Assembly (NCBI RefSeq): GCF_003362725.1
Contig: NZ_QKTV01000005.1
Coordinates: forward strand, 124,001 to 188,000
Source of the DNA: Winogradskyella aurantiaca
GTDB taxonomy: Bacteria; Bacteroidota; Bacteroidia; Flavobacteriales; Flavobacteriaceae
Direction: 5' to 3'
Length of the DNA stretch: 64,000 nucleotides
Numbering within the stretch: position 1 is the stretch's first letter; every line of letters begins with the position of its first letter. The translations under genes were made by a program, and so were the position numbers. Shown here piece after piece: positions 26,348 through 35,616 of this stretch. A model generated the notes under the pieces. That model made no database searches, was not told the DNA's origin, and worked only from the letters and a program-made list of their open reading frames with translations.

Positions 26348-27133
26348 ATGAATATGTCTAAAAAAGACACTGAAATAAAAATATCTGCCCTTATTATTAC
26401 TTATAATGAAGAAAAGCACCTAGATAAATGCCTGTCTTCTCTTAAATCGGTCGCAGATGAAATTATTGTTGTGGACTCTTATTCTACAGACGGCACATTA
26501 GACATATGCTCTGCACATGGTGTAAAGCTAGTAAGACAGGAATTTTTAGGTTATCGCGAGCAGAAGAACTTTGCAATTGAACAAGCACAGTATGACTACA
26601 TTTTATCCTTAGATGGGGATGAAGCATTGAGCAACCAATTAAAGCAGTCCATTTTAGAGTTGAAAGACAACTGGAAGTATGATGGATATTATATGAATAG
26701 GAGGAACAGGTATTGTGGTCAATGGATTAAGTACTCCGATTGGTATCCAGACCGGAAATTACGCTTATTTAAAAAAGGATCAGGTGTATGGAAAGGTATT
26801 AACCCACATGACACATATGTTTTAAAGCCTGAATTGACTCAAACCAGAATTAAAGGAGACCTTTTGCACTTTATTTTTGATTCATACAGTGAACACAATC
26901 AGAAGATTGAAAAATTTTCGTCAATATCCGCTCAAGAGTATTTTAAGTTGGGGAAGTCTGCTTCTATTTTCAAGATTCTATTTAGGCCTTCTTGGGCATT
27001 CTTTAAAGCCTATTTTTTGAGAAGAGGGTTTCTCGATGGTTTTAATGGCTTTATGATCTCTATTCAAACTGCCCATCTAACATTTTTAAAATACGCCAAG
27101 TTAAGGGCCCTGTATAAATCGGATGTAGAATAA
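26348..27133 (+). CDS. Glycosyltransferase family 2 (WaaE/KdtX-like)
   Basis: A 261-residue GT-A-fold enzyme. Seen: ISALIITYNEEKHLDKCL at the N-terminus, the IIVVDSYSTDGT nucleotide-binding strand, and LSLDGDEALS carrying the DxD-type metal site. The later GYREQKNFAIEQ and KKGSGVWKGINPHD blocks are typical of the WaaE/KdtX group that adds glucose or heptose to inner-core LPS. The donor and acceptor sugars are not decided by sequence. The C-terminal part holds an amphipathic, aromatic-rich stretch (FRPSWAFFKAYFLRRGFLDG) suited to membrane contact. It forms a pair with the GT9 gene. Confidence 0.92.
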   Translation: MNMSKKDTEIKISALIITYNEEKHLDKCLSSLKSVADEIIVVDSYSTDGTLDICSAHGVKLVRQEFLGYREQKNFAIEQAQYDYILSLDGDEALSNQLKQSILELKDNWKYDGYYMNRRNRYCGQWIKYSDWYPDRKLRLFKKGSGVWKGINPHDTYVLKPELTQTRIKGDLLHFIFDSYSEHNQKIEKFSSISAQEYFKLGKSASIFKILFRPSWAFFKAYFLRRGFLDGFNGFMISIQTAHLTFLKYAKLRALYKSDVE

Positions 27134-27255
27134 TATCTGATCCAGTAAAGCCTACTGAACAAACCATTCGTTTTTATAACATCTTAATGCCTTTGAAAGG
27201 ATTATAAAGTAGCGACTATTATCCATCAAATACCTATTATTATTTCCTTAAGTCG

Positions 27256-27263
27256 TAACTTTG
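27256..27263 (+). promoter_or_regulatory. Bacteroidota -7 promoter element (TAACTTTG) before cca
   Basis: An exact TAnnTTTG in the 171-base gap between the GT2 gene and cca; the leader would be about 35 bases. I see no other feature in this gap apart from a weak CCTTT/GAAAGG palindrome. Confidence 0.55.
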
Positions 27264-27304
27264 CAAACTGAAAACTAAAGGTCAACGGCGACACCCTTAT
27301 TTCA

Positions 27305-28744
27305 ATGAATCTTAAGAACAAACTTCGCGACGATATTTTCAAGATCATTGGCCACAGTGCAGATGTGCTTCAGACAAAGTGTTATGTTATTGGTGGATTT
27401 GTTAGAGATCTTATTTTAGAAAGAGATCAGGGCAATGATATTGATATTGTGGCACTGGGAAGTGGAATAGAATTGGCAAAAGAAGTCTCTCGTAATTTAC
27501 CTCATCAACCTAAAATTCAAGTTTTTAAGACTTACGGGACTGCCATGATCAAACTCAATAATTTAGATCTTGAATTTGTTGGTGCTCGTAAGGAAAGCTA
27601 TAGCGAGAACAGCAGAAATCCAGCAGTCGAAAACGGAACTCTTAAAGACGATCAGAATAGACGAGATTTTACGATTAATGCATTGGCAATAAGCTTAAAT
27701 GGAGCAACTTATGGTGACCTATTGGATCCATTTGATGGGATAAATCATTTAAATCAAAAGCTAATCAAGACACCGCTTGAGCCTTCAACTACATTTTCAG
27801 ACGATCCTTTACGCATGCTGCGCGCTGTAAGATTTGCTAGCCAATTACAATTTCATGTGGATCCTGCGGCACTTCAGGCGATTAAAATTAATAAAGACCG
27901 TTTAAGGATTGTGAGCAAGGAGCGAATTGTAACAGAATTGAATAAAATCTTGTTATCACCGACCCCTTCTATTGGATTCTTATTACTTGAGAGCACGGGA
28001 TTGTTAGATTTGATACTACCAGAATTAGTAGCGCTTAAAGGCATTGATGAAATAGAAGGTCAAAAGCATAAGGATAATTTTTATCATACCCTGGAAGTAG
28101 TAGATAATATCGCTAAGACTACAGATAACCTCTGGTTACGATGGGCAGCCTTATTACATGATATTGGGAAAGCACCAACCAAAAAATTCACTAAAAAAGT
28201 AGGATGGACTTTTCACGGCCATGAACATAAAGGTGCACAAATGGTCTACAAACTATTCAAACGCCTCCGCATGCCATTAAATGATAAAATGAAATTTGTT
28301 CAAAAAATGGTAGCTATGAGCTCAAGACCAATTGCCATATCAGGTTCAGTAACTGATTCTGCAGTGAGAAGATTACTTTTTGATGCAGGTGATACTCTTG
28401 AAGATTTAATGCTCCTATGTGAAGCTGATATCACTACCAAAAACCCTAAGCGTTTTAAGAAATACCACAACAATTTTAAGAAGGTAAGGCTTAAAATGAA
28501 AGAAGTTGAAGAACGTGATCAGGTACGAAACTTTCAACCACCAATTAGCGGTGAAGAAATTATGAAAACTTTTGATCTAAAACCTTCTCGCGAAATTGGA
28601 ATAATAAAGGAATATATTAAAGAAGCTATTCTTGAAGGTGAGATTGCTAATGACCGGGAGGAAGCTTTTGAGCTGATGTTAAAAAAAGGAAAAGAACTTG
28701 GTCTCATTCCTGCAACAAATTCAATTGATGAAACAGAGATTTAG
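27305..28744 (+). CDS. cca: CCA-adding tRNA nucleotidyltransferase with HD domain
   Basis: A 479-residue enzyme that builds or repairs the 3' CCA of tRNA, from CTP and ATP. The class II nucleotidyltransferase head has GGFVRD (30-35) and the metal-binding DID (45-47); the RRDFTINALA block and the neck follow with DDPLRMLRAVRFASQL. The C-terminal part has an HD phosphohydrolase domain with HTLEVV and LLHDIGKA (His285-Asp286), as in bifunctional CCA enzymes. All motifs are intact. Its end overlaps the start of the next gene, COX15/CtaA, by 17 bases in another frame. Confidence 0.95.
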   Translation: MNLKNKLRDDIFKIIGHSADVLQTKCYVIGGFVRDLILERDQGNDIDIVALGSGIELAKEVSRNLPHQPKIQVFKTYGTAMIKLNNLDLEFVGARKESYSENSRNPAVENGTLKDDQNRRDFTINALAISLNGATYGDLLDPFDGINHLNQKLIKTPLEPSTTFSDDPLRMLRAVRFASQLQFHVDPAALQAIKINKDRLRIVSKERIVTELNKILLSPTPSIGFLLLESTGLLDLILPELVALKGIDEIEGQKHKDNFYHTLEVVDNIAKTTDNLWLRWAALLHDIGKAPTKKFTKKVGWTFHGHEHKGAQMVYKLFKRLRMPLNDKMKFVQKMVAMSSRPIAISGSVTDSAVRRLLFDAGDTLEDLMLLCEADITTKNPKRFKKYHNNFKKVRLKMKEVEERDQVRNFQPPISGEEIMKTFDLKPSREIGIIKEYIKEAILEGEIANDREEAFELMLKKGKELGLIPATNSIDETEI

Positions 28745-29759
28745 AACAACAGCGAAAATTGCTTTGGTACTGGTCTATTTGGTTATTGCGGCTGGGGCCA
28801 TTGTGCGAATGACAGGTTCAGGTATGGGTTGTCCAGATTGGCCAAAATGTTTTGGGTATTACATCCCACCTACAGAAATAGAACAGTTGCAGTTTAAGCC
28901 AAACCATGTTTATAACAAAGGTGTGGTCATTATTTTGGATGAATCTTTGAAGGTAGCGAAATCTGATTTTACATCAAATTCAAAAATTGATCTTACTAAT
29001 TGGGACGATTACTCCGAACATGACTATGCCATATTCAATCCCGTCCATACCTGGGTAGAATATATTAACCGACTACTTGGAGCCTTATCTGGTGTGCCTA
29101 TCTTAATCTTTACCATTTTATCACTTTGGCTTTGGAAGGACAAAAAACGTTTTCTCCTACTTTCACTTTTAGTGGTCTTTGGAATGGGATTTCAAGCCTG
29201 GCTTGGCAAAACTGTTGTAGATTCTAATCTAGCACCCTTCAAGATCACCACTCATATGGTAATGGCCCTGGTCATTGTAGCTTTAATCTTGTATTTGATT
29301 TTACTATCTAAACAACGATTTAAATCCTATACTTATGATCAGAATTTTAAAAATGGCCTAGTAATCGCCATAGCATTTAGTTTAATCCAAATCGTTCTAG
29401 GAACTCAGGTAAGACAGTTTGTGGATGTACAAAACAAACTTTTTGGATATTTCAATTGGAACATAACATCTGCAGCGCCAATGGTATTTTACATACACCG
29501 ATCATTATCAATTGTGGTTTTAGTCTTAAATCTGTGGTTGTTTTATCGCAATCGAAAATTCAACCTTGGATTCAAAAAATACACCCTTGTCATTTTGTGT
29601 TTAGGGCTTGAGATTATTACAGGAATTGCCATGTATTATTTTAATTTTCCATTCAGTAGCCAACCTATCCATTTGCTTATTGCTACAATTTTGATTGGGA
29701 TACAATTTTATATATTTCTAGAAGTTAAACATGCCCAATTACAATTAAAACATTCTTAG
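28728..29759 (+). CDS. Heme A synthase-type COX15/CtaA protein
   Basis: A 343-residue membrane protein with about eight helices that would oxidise heme O to heme A for aa3-type cytochrome oxidase. The N-terminal GAIVRMTGSGMGCPDWPKC has the first-loop cysteine pair (Cys35 and Cys41), and four histidines lie at helix ends: VHTWVEYINRLLG, TTHMVMALV, YIHRSLSI and QPIHLLIA. This is the complete set expected of the heme sites. I start it at the ATG at 28728: the reading from an earlier TTG has no support. It overlaps cca by 17 bases, and the pRiA4b-type gene follows four bases on. Confidence 0.93.
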   Translation: MKQRFRTTAKIALVLVYLVIAAGAIVRMTGSGMGCPDWPKCFGYYIPPTEIEQLQFKPNHVYNKGVVIILDESLKVAKSDFTSNSKIDLTNWDDYSEHDYAIFNPVHTWVEYINRLLGALSGVPILIFTILSLWLWKDKKRFLLLSLLVVFGMGFQAWLGKTVVDSNLAPFKITTHMVMALVIVALILYLILLSKQRFKSYTYDQNFKNGLVIAIAFSLIQIVLGTQVRQFVDVQNKLFGYFNWNITSAAPMVFYIHRSLSIVVLVLNLWLFYRNRKFNLGFKKYTLVILCLGLEIITGIAMYYFNFPFSSQPIHLLIATILIGIQFYIFLEVKHAQLQLKHS

Positions 29760-29763
29760 GACT

Positions 29764-30279
29764 ATGATTTACAGATTTAGAGTCATTCTTGACAATGACA
29801 CCGAAGAAGATATTTTCAGAGACTTTGAGATCAGAGAATCGGACTCTCTTGAAGATTTACACAATACCATTGCACAGTCCTTTGGTTTTGATGGGACAGA
29901 AATGGCATCGTTTTATGTAAGTGACGAAGATTGGAATCAAGGTGAAGAAATATCTATGTTTGATTTAGGAGATGTACCCGGAACCAGTAGGACTATGGGT
30001 AGTACACAGATAACAACCGTTGTTCATGAGGCTTCCCCAAGGTTAATATATGTGTACGACTTCTTAAGTATGTGGACCTTTTTTGTGGAACTGGCCGAAA
30101 TTGTTGAGGAGGCTACAAGTACCGATTATCCAAACCTCATGTTTGTTCATGGCCAATTACCCGAAAGTGCACCTGATAAACAATTTAAAGCTGAAGATAG
30201 TCTGGCTCCGTTTGATGCAGAAGAGGATGATTTGGATATGGACCGTCTAGATGATTTAGATTTGGACAGTCTTTATTAG
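29764..30279 (+). CDS. pRiA4b ORF-3-like protein (IS1096 passenger TnpR family)
   Basis: A 171-residue acidic protein with the PRiA4_ORF3 domain: IYRFRVILDNDTEEDIFRDFEI, then DLHNTIAQSFGFD, and RLIYVYDFLSMWTFFVEL, the family's Y-x-Y-D-F blocks. This domain was first seen on a plasmid and in IS1096, but here no transposase, inverted repeat or target duplication is nearby, so it is a chromosomal resident. The C-terminus (about 145-171) is nearly all Asp, Glu and Leu. The function is unknown. It sits four bases after COX15 and before a terminator-like hairpin. Confidence 0.85.
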   Translation: MIYRFRVILDNDTEEDIFRDFEIRESDSLEDLHNTIAQSFGFDGTEMASFYVSDEDWNQGEEISMFDLGDVPGTSRTMGSTQITTVVHEASPRLIYVYDFLSMWTFFVELAEIVEEATSTDYPNLMFVHGQLPESAPDKQFKAEDSLAPFDAEEDDLDMDRLDDLDLDSLY

Positions 30280-30349
30280 TAAGATTGGTCATTTTAAAAA
30301 TTCATTGTAACAAAAATTCTCCAAAATCGTCTTACAGAAACAACCAATT

Positions 30350-30371
30350 AATGCTAGTACCTACTGGCATT
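30350..30371. terminator. Hairpin between the pRiA4b-type gene and the ABC exporter
   Basis: AATGCTAGTA pairs with TACTGGCATT (one G-T wobble, a tiny loop), followed by TTTAAATTTT. It may end the COX15-pRiA4b transcript or act as an operator just before the ABC genes, 17 bases upstream of the TTG start. The U-tract is weak. Confidence 0.45.
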
Positions 30372-30387
30372 TTAAATTTTCACGATT

Positions 30388-31287
30388 TTGGAAAACATCC
30401 TCACCATTAATAATCTAACCAAAAAGTTTGGTTACCTCACCGCTGTTAAAGATCTAAGCTTCACCATTAACAAGGGAAATGTTTACGGTATTCTTGGGCC
30501 AAATGGCAGCGGTAAATCCACCACATTAGGTATAGTACTTAACGTCGTTAATAAAACCTCTGGTGATTTCCACTGGTTTGACGGGGCTATCAATACCCAT
30601 GAAGCACTAAAAAAAGTAGGCGCCATTATTGAGCGACCCAATTTTTATCCATACATGTCGGCAGAACAAAATTTAAAGTTGGTCTGTAAAATTAAAGGTG
30701 TCAGTGAAGATAAAATCATTGAAAAGTTAGAAGTCGTAGGACTTTTGGATCGCAAGGATAGTAAATTTAAGACTTACTCTTTAGGTATGAAGCAGCGCCT
30801 CGCAATTGCCTCAGCACTTTTGAACGACCCTGAAATTCTTATTCTTGATGAACCCACGAATGGATTGGACCCCCAAGGAATCCATCAGATTAGACAAATC
30901 ATTAAGGAAATTGCAAGTCAGGGTACAACTATTTTATTGGCCTCTCACCTACTCGATGAAGTTGAAAAAGTCTGCAGCCATGTAGTGGTTCTTCGCAAGG
31001 GTGAAAAGTTATACTCTGGTCGTGTAGATGAAATGATTAGTAGCCACGGATTTTTTGAATTAAAAAGTGAACATTCTGCAGACATGATTGCATTTCTGGA
31101 ATCGGACGCACGCTTTGGCAAGGTTAAAACTGAAGGAGATTTAATTACAGCATTTTTAAACGAGCCTTTTTCAGCTCAAGAATTTAACCAACTAATGTTC
31201 GACAATAACATTGTATTGTCCCACCTAGTTAAGAGAAAAGAAAGTTTAGAAGAACAATTCTTGCAATTAACAGACAACCTTAACTAA
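30388..31287 (+). CDS. ABC transporter ATP-binding protein
   Basis: A 299-residue ABC ATPase of the drug/lantibiotic-exporter type. Walker A GPNGSGKST (37-45), signature SLGMKQ (131-136), Walker B LILDE (151-155) and the switch His186 are all present, with about 80 further residues at the C-terminus. It starts at a TTG; the first strand MENILTINNLTKKFG is needed for the fold. It pairs with the permease 25 bases downstream to form an ABC-2 exporter. The substrate is unknown. Its position before the T9SS adhesin genes may be coincidental; I see no evidence that it serves them. Confidence 0.93.
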   Translation: MENILTINNLTKKFGYLTAVKDLSFTINKGNVYGILGPNGSGKSTTLGIVLNVVNKTSGDFHWFDGAINTHEALKKVGAIIERPNFYPYMSAEQNLKLVCKIKGVSEDKIIEKLEVVGLLDRKDSKFKTYSLGMKQRLAIASALLNDPEILILDEPTNGLDPQGIHQIRQIIKEIASQGTTILLASHLLDEVEKVCSHVVVLRKGEKLYSGRVDEMISSHGFFELKSEHSADMIAFLESDARFGKVKTEGDLITAFLNEPFSAQEFNQLMFDNNIVLSHLVKRKESLEEQFLQLTDNLN

Positions 31288-31312
31288 ACCATCAATCAAA
31301 AACAAACCAATC

Positions 31313-32140
31313 ATGATTAGACTTATTCAATTAGAACTTCAGAAACTTTGGTTAAATCGGACCAGCAGGGTTCTTATTTTTATATCATTTATTTTACCAT
31401 TTACGGTATTGGTTTTATCCTCTATAAAGATTAACTTTTTTGGTTTTTTCACCTTAGAATTAGGAGAGTTAGGGATTTTCAATTTTCCTATTATTTGGCA
31501 TATTACTACCTTCTTTGCGTCCTATTTTAAGTTCTTTTTTGCCATTGTAGTGGTGAGTATGATTGGGAATGAATACAGTAATAAGACGCTGAAGCAGAAT
31601 CTTATTGATGGCCTGAGCAAAAAGGAGTTTATCCTTTCAAAATTTTATACAATCGTATTTTTCTCCTTGGCTGCAACTATATTAATTGGAACAGCCACTT
31701 TTTTAATTGGTTTGTACTATAGTAGTTATACAGAGGCTAGCATTATTATAAGGGAAGTTGAATTCTTGTTAGCATATTTTGTAAAACTCGTAGGGTTCTT
31801 TAGTTTATGTCTGTTCTTTGGAATGCTTGTAAAACGCTCTGCTTTTGCGTTAGCGTTTTTGGTGGTGCTTTACATCTTTGAATGGTTGTTCTTTTGGGGT
31901 GCTTATGAAGCATTTGGTAATTCAGATGATGCTTTTGCCGTTAAAAACTTCCTTCCATTAGAATCCATGTATAAATTAATAGATCAACCAATTCAACGTA
32001 TAGTAATGACCAAGTTCCCTGAGAAAACCGAATTGGTATACGATTATGCTGTGCACTGGTATGAAATTGCTGTTGTTTTAGGTTGGACGGCCCTTTTTAT
32101 CTTTTTATCCTATCGTTTATTAAAAAAGCGCGATTTGTAA
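31313..32140 (+). CDS. ABC-2-type transporter permease
   Basis: A 275-residue membrane protein with about six helices, starting MIRLIQLELQKLWLNR, a basic amphipathic entry followed by the first helix, and with the large YSNKTLKQNLIDGLSKKEFILSKF cytoplasmic loop, the usual coupling region of ABC-2 permeases. It ends in a basic LLKKRDL tail. With the preceding ATPase it would form a homodimeric exporter. The stop lies in the region carrying the promoter of the first adhesin gene. Confidence 0.9.
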   Translation: MIRLIQLELQKLWLNRTSRVLIFISFILPFTVLVLSSIKINFFGFFTLELGELGIFNFPIIWHITTFFASYFKFFFAIVVVSMIGNEYSNKTLKQNLIDGLSKKEFILSKFYTIVFFSLAATILIGTATFLIGLYYSSYTEASIIIREVEFLLAYFVKLVGFFSLCLFFGMLVKRSAFALAFLVVLYIFEWLFFWGAYEAFGNSDDAFAVKNFLPLESMYKLIDQPIQRIVMTKFPEKTELVYDYAVHWYEIAVVLGWTALFIFLSYRLLKKRDL

Positions 32141-32148
32141 TATCTTTG
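32141..32148 (+). promoter_or_regulatory. Bacteroidota -7 element (TATCTTTG) before the first adhesin gene
   Basis: An exact TAnnTTTG directly after the permease stop, 20 bases before the ATG. A near-match (TATCTTAG at 35597, TATTTTAG at 38428) precedes each of the next two genes at similar distance, so the three seem to use related promoters. Confidence 0.6.
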
Positions 32149-32166
32149 ATAGCTTTCGCTATCGAA
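32146..32166 (+). promoter_or_regulatory. Hairpin in the leader of the first adhesin gene
   Basis: GATAGC and GCTATC form a perfect stem around TTTC, extendable by a wobble and two T-A pairs. It starts inside the -7 element and ends three bases before the ATG, so it would be at the very 5' end of the mRNA and could sequester the start region. No T-run follows, so it is not a terminator. Confidence 0.4.
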
Positions 32167-32168
32167 AT

Positions 32169-35100
32169 ATGAAGAATTACCTATTAGCCTCATTTTTATT
32201 GGTGCTGTGCTCCTTTGCCTTTGCCCAAAAGGAAGCGTCGTATTGGTATTTTGGGCAAAATGCTGGTGTACAATTTGACTTTGAAAGAAATACAGTAACT
32301 GCCCTCACAGATGGTAGCTTGAATACACTTGAGGGTTGTACAAGCATTTCAGATAGAGATGGAGGCTTACTGTTCTATTCTGATGGTAGCACCATCTGGA
32401 ACAGAAACCATCAGGTAATGCAAAATGGTACTGGGTTAAAAGGAGATGAATCCAGTACGTCTTCAGGTCTTATCGTTCCGAAACCTCAAGATCCAAATTT
32501 CTATTACCTCTTCACAGTCGATGAGCCTCATCATAACAATTCTTCAGCGTTTCCAAATAATTCAGATGGAGATGGCGTTAACAATGGTCTCATGTATTCC
32601 AGAATAAATATTAATGATGATGGAGGGCTTGGGGCAGTCGATTCGGATGAAAAAAATGTTCCCTTAGTCACATACGATACCAGCAATCCATTGCAGGTAG
32701 AATTTAAATCGTCAGAAAAGATTACCGCAGTGCGTGCTGATGATTGTTCATCGTTCTGGGTTATCAGCCATTTTGTTGATACATTTTATGCTTTTAAAAT
32801 TGATGAAAATGGAGTGTCAACAACCGCTGTAACATCAAAAGTTGGTCCTGAGGTTCCTGTTGAAGGCTACAGAAGAAATGCCTTAGGGTATTTAAAAGCA
32901 TCACCAGATGGCACTAAATTAGTAGCAGCTCACTTTGGATTTGCAACAGAATTTTCAGGTAATGCAGGCGGTGGTGTCTACCTTTTTGACTTTGATAACG
33001 ATACAGGAACCGTATCTAACAGTATCGAACTCTATTCCCCTCAAAATAATTCAAGTCCTTATGGTGTAGAGTTCTCTGCAGAATCTAGAAAAGTATATGC
33101 CAGTGTCGGTCAGGGAGCAAGTGGTGGCGGGACCAGCGAAATTTGGCAGTGGGATCTAGAGTCAGGAAATATTCCTGAATCAGGCGTCATAGTACATACC
33201 TCAAATACCATCAGTGCTGGTGCATTGCAACTTGCGATTAACAAAAAAATATATCGGGCACAGCTCAATTTTAATAATTTTCAAAATGCCAGATATCTTG
33301 GGGTAATTGAAAATCCTGAAGCTCCAGGTTCTTCTGTTATTTACAATGAACAGGGTATCTTGTTGGATGTAAATAATAATTTTCAGAATCTTTCAAGAAT
33401 CGGTCTACCCCCATTTATTCAATCATTATTCAACTCCCAAATCGATATCATTAGAAATGGCGAGAGTTCAACTGAACTAAGGCTTTGTGAAGGAGACTCA
33501 TACGTCTTATCTGCCAATGAAATTTCTGGTGCTGATTATGTTTGGTTTAAGGATGGGGCTACCCTAGCAGAAACTAGTTTTGAATTAGAAGTTGATGAAC
33601 CAGGTTTGTATGAGTTGTTTATTGAACCAAATAATGGTGAATGTCCAATTGAAGGTACAGCGATAGTTGGCGTTTTTGAAATACCAATTGCAAATTCTAC
33701 AAATGATATTTTTGTTTGTGATGATGATAATGATGGACAAGTAAGTTTTGATTTCATAACTCAATCTATAGAAATCTTGGGCAGTCAGGATCCAGACACA
33801 TTCCAAGTGTCTTACTTTGGATCAGAACAAAACGCCATTACCGGCTTAAATCAAATCACCCTCCCCTTTGTAAACTCTCAAAGCCAGCAGACTATTTATG
33901 CCAGAATTGATAATATTGGTAATCCTGGCTGTTTTGATATAACAAGTTTTGAGATTAGTGTTTTTGGAACTCCCGTTTTAAATAATCTGGAATTTGAAGT
34001 CTGTGATGATTTTGGAGATATCTCAGACGGTATTGCCAATATTGACCTAAACCTCTTTATAGAGGAGATTAATCGTGATCAACCGGGATTTGATGTAGAT
34101 GTTAGTTTTCATGGTTCGCAAAATGAAGCTGAACAAGATCTAAATCCGCTGCCATTAAATTATACCAATACCTCACCCAATACAGAAACAATTTATGTGC
34201 GTGCAGAGAACAGCGATTTCACCTCATGCTATGAGGTTGCTGAACTGTCCATCATTATTAACCCCGCACCTGTTGTGATTGATGTTTCTATTTTTCAATG
34301 TGATGAAGATGGTAACCCTAATGGTATCACACAGTTTAACCTCACTGAAGTTGCTGCCGATATATCAGACAATCAGCCCAATAGACAGGTAAACTTTTAC
34401 GAGGATCTAAGCGATGCTGTACAGGATATCGACCCTATTGATGGAACTAATTACTTGAATGTTTCTCCTTTACAAATCGTTATAACAAGAGTTACTAATA
34501 CCGTAACTGGCTGTAGTAACTTCGGGGAACTTTTACTTGAAGTTAGCAGTACAAGCGCTAATGATGCGCTATTAGAGTTGTGCGATAGTGATGATGTAGA
34601 AGACGGTTTCATCGAATTCGATCTCTCCTTAGCAAATGATCAGGTTCTAGAAGGACTCCCAACTGGGTTAAATATTGACTATTATGCTACTTATGAGGAT
34701 GCTTTATTAGAATCAAATGTGCTACCAATTAACTATACAAATACCCTCGCGTATAATGATATCGTGTTTGCTAGAGTTGAAAATGCCAATGCCTGCTACG
34801 GAATTAGTGAATTGGAATTAATGGTCTTAACGCTTCCCAATATTGAGACCGAATTTGAAACTGTCTACTGTTTAAATGAATTCCCAGATACCATAACCCT
34901 AACCGGAGGTGTTATCGATGATTTACCTAGTACTTACTTGTATGAATGGTCAACAGGTGAAATTACTTCTGAAATTCAAATAAACCAGGCGGGAACCTAT
35001 ACGGTAGATGTGTTCAACACCTTAGGCTGCTCTAAGAGACGTACCATAATAGTTGCTCCATCAAATACAGCCACTATTGAGAATATTCAGGTGACAGATG

Positions 35101-35546
35101 TATCTGAAAACAATAGTATTTCCTTTAGCGTAAGTGGTGAGGGAGACTATGAATTCTCATTGACTTCAATTGAAGGACCATATCAGGATGAGCCTTTTTT
35201 CAGCAATTTACCACCTGATTTATATACACTGTATGTGCGAGATAAAAACGGCTGTGGAGTCATCGATCAGGATATTTCTGTAATTGGATTTCCGAAATTC
35301 TTTTCACCTAATGGTGACGGCGTAAACGATGTTTGGCAAATAAAAGGACTCAGTTCACGGAACCAATTGGAAGGGAACATAAATATTTTCGACCGATATG
35401 GTAAATTGATTATTAGCTTGGATCCAAGTGGTCCTGGATGGACTGGAGATTACAACGGTTCCAAGCTTCCAGCCAGTGATTACTGGTTTACTGCTACTTT
35501 AGGAGATGGCAGATCATTCACTAGCCATTTTTCTTTAAAACGCTAG
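32169..35546 (+). CDS. T9SS type B-sorted protein with propeller-like N-terminus
   Basis: A 1125-residue secreted protein. Signal peptide 1-19 ends FAFAQ. Residues 20-420 resemble the WD40/beta-propeller-like region common in flavobacterial surface proteins (SYWYFGQNAGVQFDF, FYYLFTVDEP, FWVISHFVDTFYAF). An Ig-like segment with one Cys pair follows (about 440-505), then four CD-type repeats (517-900), a WSTGE segment, one SprB-like repeat ending VRDKNGCG and the type B sorting domain from FPKFFSPNGDGVNDVW to FSLKR. The C-terminal domain directs export by the type IX system; SprB of Flavobacterium uses the same class. I expect it to be outside the cell; the ligand is not known. It is the first of seven related genes, 28 bases behind an ABC permease. 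Confidence 0.9.
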   Translation: MKNYLLASFLLVLCSFAFAQKEASYWYFGQNAGVQFDFERNTVTALTDGSLNTLEGCTSISDRDGGLLFYSDGSTIWNRNHQVMQNGTGLKGDESSTSSGLIVPKPQDPNFYYLFTVDEPHHNNSSAFPNNSDGDGVNNGLMYSRININDDGGLGAVDSDEKNVPLVTYDTSNPLQVEFKSSEKITAVRADDCSSFWVISHFVDTFYAFKIDENGVSTTAVTSKVGPEVPVEGYRRNALGYLKASPDGTKLVAAHFGFATEFSGNAGGGVYLFDFDNDTGTVSNSIELYSPQNNSSPYGVEFSAESRKVYASVGQGASGGGTSEIWQWDLESGNIPESGVIVHTSNTISAGALQLAINKKIYRAQLNFNNFQNARYLGVIENPEAPGSSVIYNEQGILLDVNNNFQNLSRIGLPPFIQSLFNSQIDIIRNGESSTELRLCEGDSYVLSANEISGADYVWFKDGATLAETSFELEVDEPGLYELFIEPNNGECPIEGTAIVGVFEIPIANSTNDIFVCDDDNDGQVSFDFITQSIEILGSQDPDTFQVSYFGSEQNAITGLNQITLPFVNSQSQQTIYARIDNIGNPGCFDITSFEISVFGTPVLNNLEFEVCDDFGDISDGIANIDLNLFIEEINRDQPGFDVDVSFHGSQNEAEQDLNPLPLNYTNTSPNTETIYVRAENSDFTSCYEVAELSIIINPAPVVIDVSIFQCDEDGNPNGITQFNLTEVAADISDNQPNRQVNFYEDLSDAVQDIDPIDGTNYLNVSPLQIVITRVTNTVTGCSNFGELLLEVSSTSANDALLELCDSDDVEDGFIEFDLSLANDQVLEGLPTGLNIDYYATYEDALLESNVLPINYTNTLAYNDIVFARVENANACYGISELELMVLTLPNIETEFETVYCLNEFPDTITLTGGVIDDLPSTYLYEWSTGEITSEIQINQAGTYTVDVFNTLGCSKRRTIIVAPSNTATIENIQVTDVSENNSISFSVSGEGDYEFSLTSIEGPYQDEPFFSNLPPDLYTLYVRDKNGCGVIDQDISVIGFPKFFSPNGDGVNDVWQIKGLSSRNQLEGNINIFDRYGKLIISLDPSGPGWTGDYNGSKLPASDYWFTATLGDGRSFTSHFSLKR
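33717..34868 (+). repeat. Four CD-type adhesin repeats
   Basis: Protein-level repeats of about 96 residues, each from CD(D/E) through the conserved SYFGSEQNA-type strand to the GCF/CY strand. Three of four have an Asp-rich DG loop. DNA identity between copies is low, so they are old. Confidence 0.85.
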
Positions 35547-35616
35547 CGAAATAAGCCCCTGACCTACTGCAATTTGTAGAAAAATAGATATAGTGGTATC
35601 TTAGACATCTATTGCA

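Noticed and set aside
28698-28727. TTG start ten codons upstream for the COX15 gene
   Set aside because: It would extend the overlap with cca without adding family-like sequence; the ATG at 28728 gives MKQRFRTTAK directly before the first helix.
29764-30279. Mobile element, because of the IS1096 passenger-type domain
   Set aside because: No transposase, terminal inverted repeats or target duplication is present near it.
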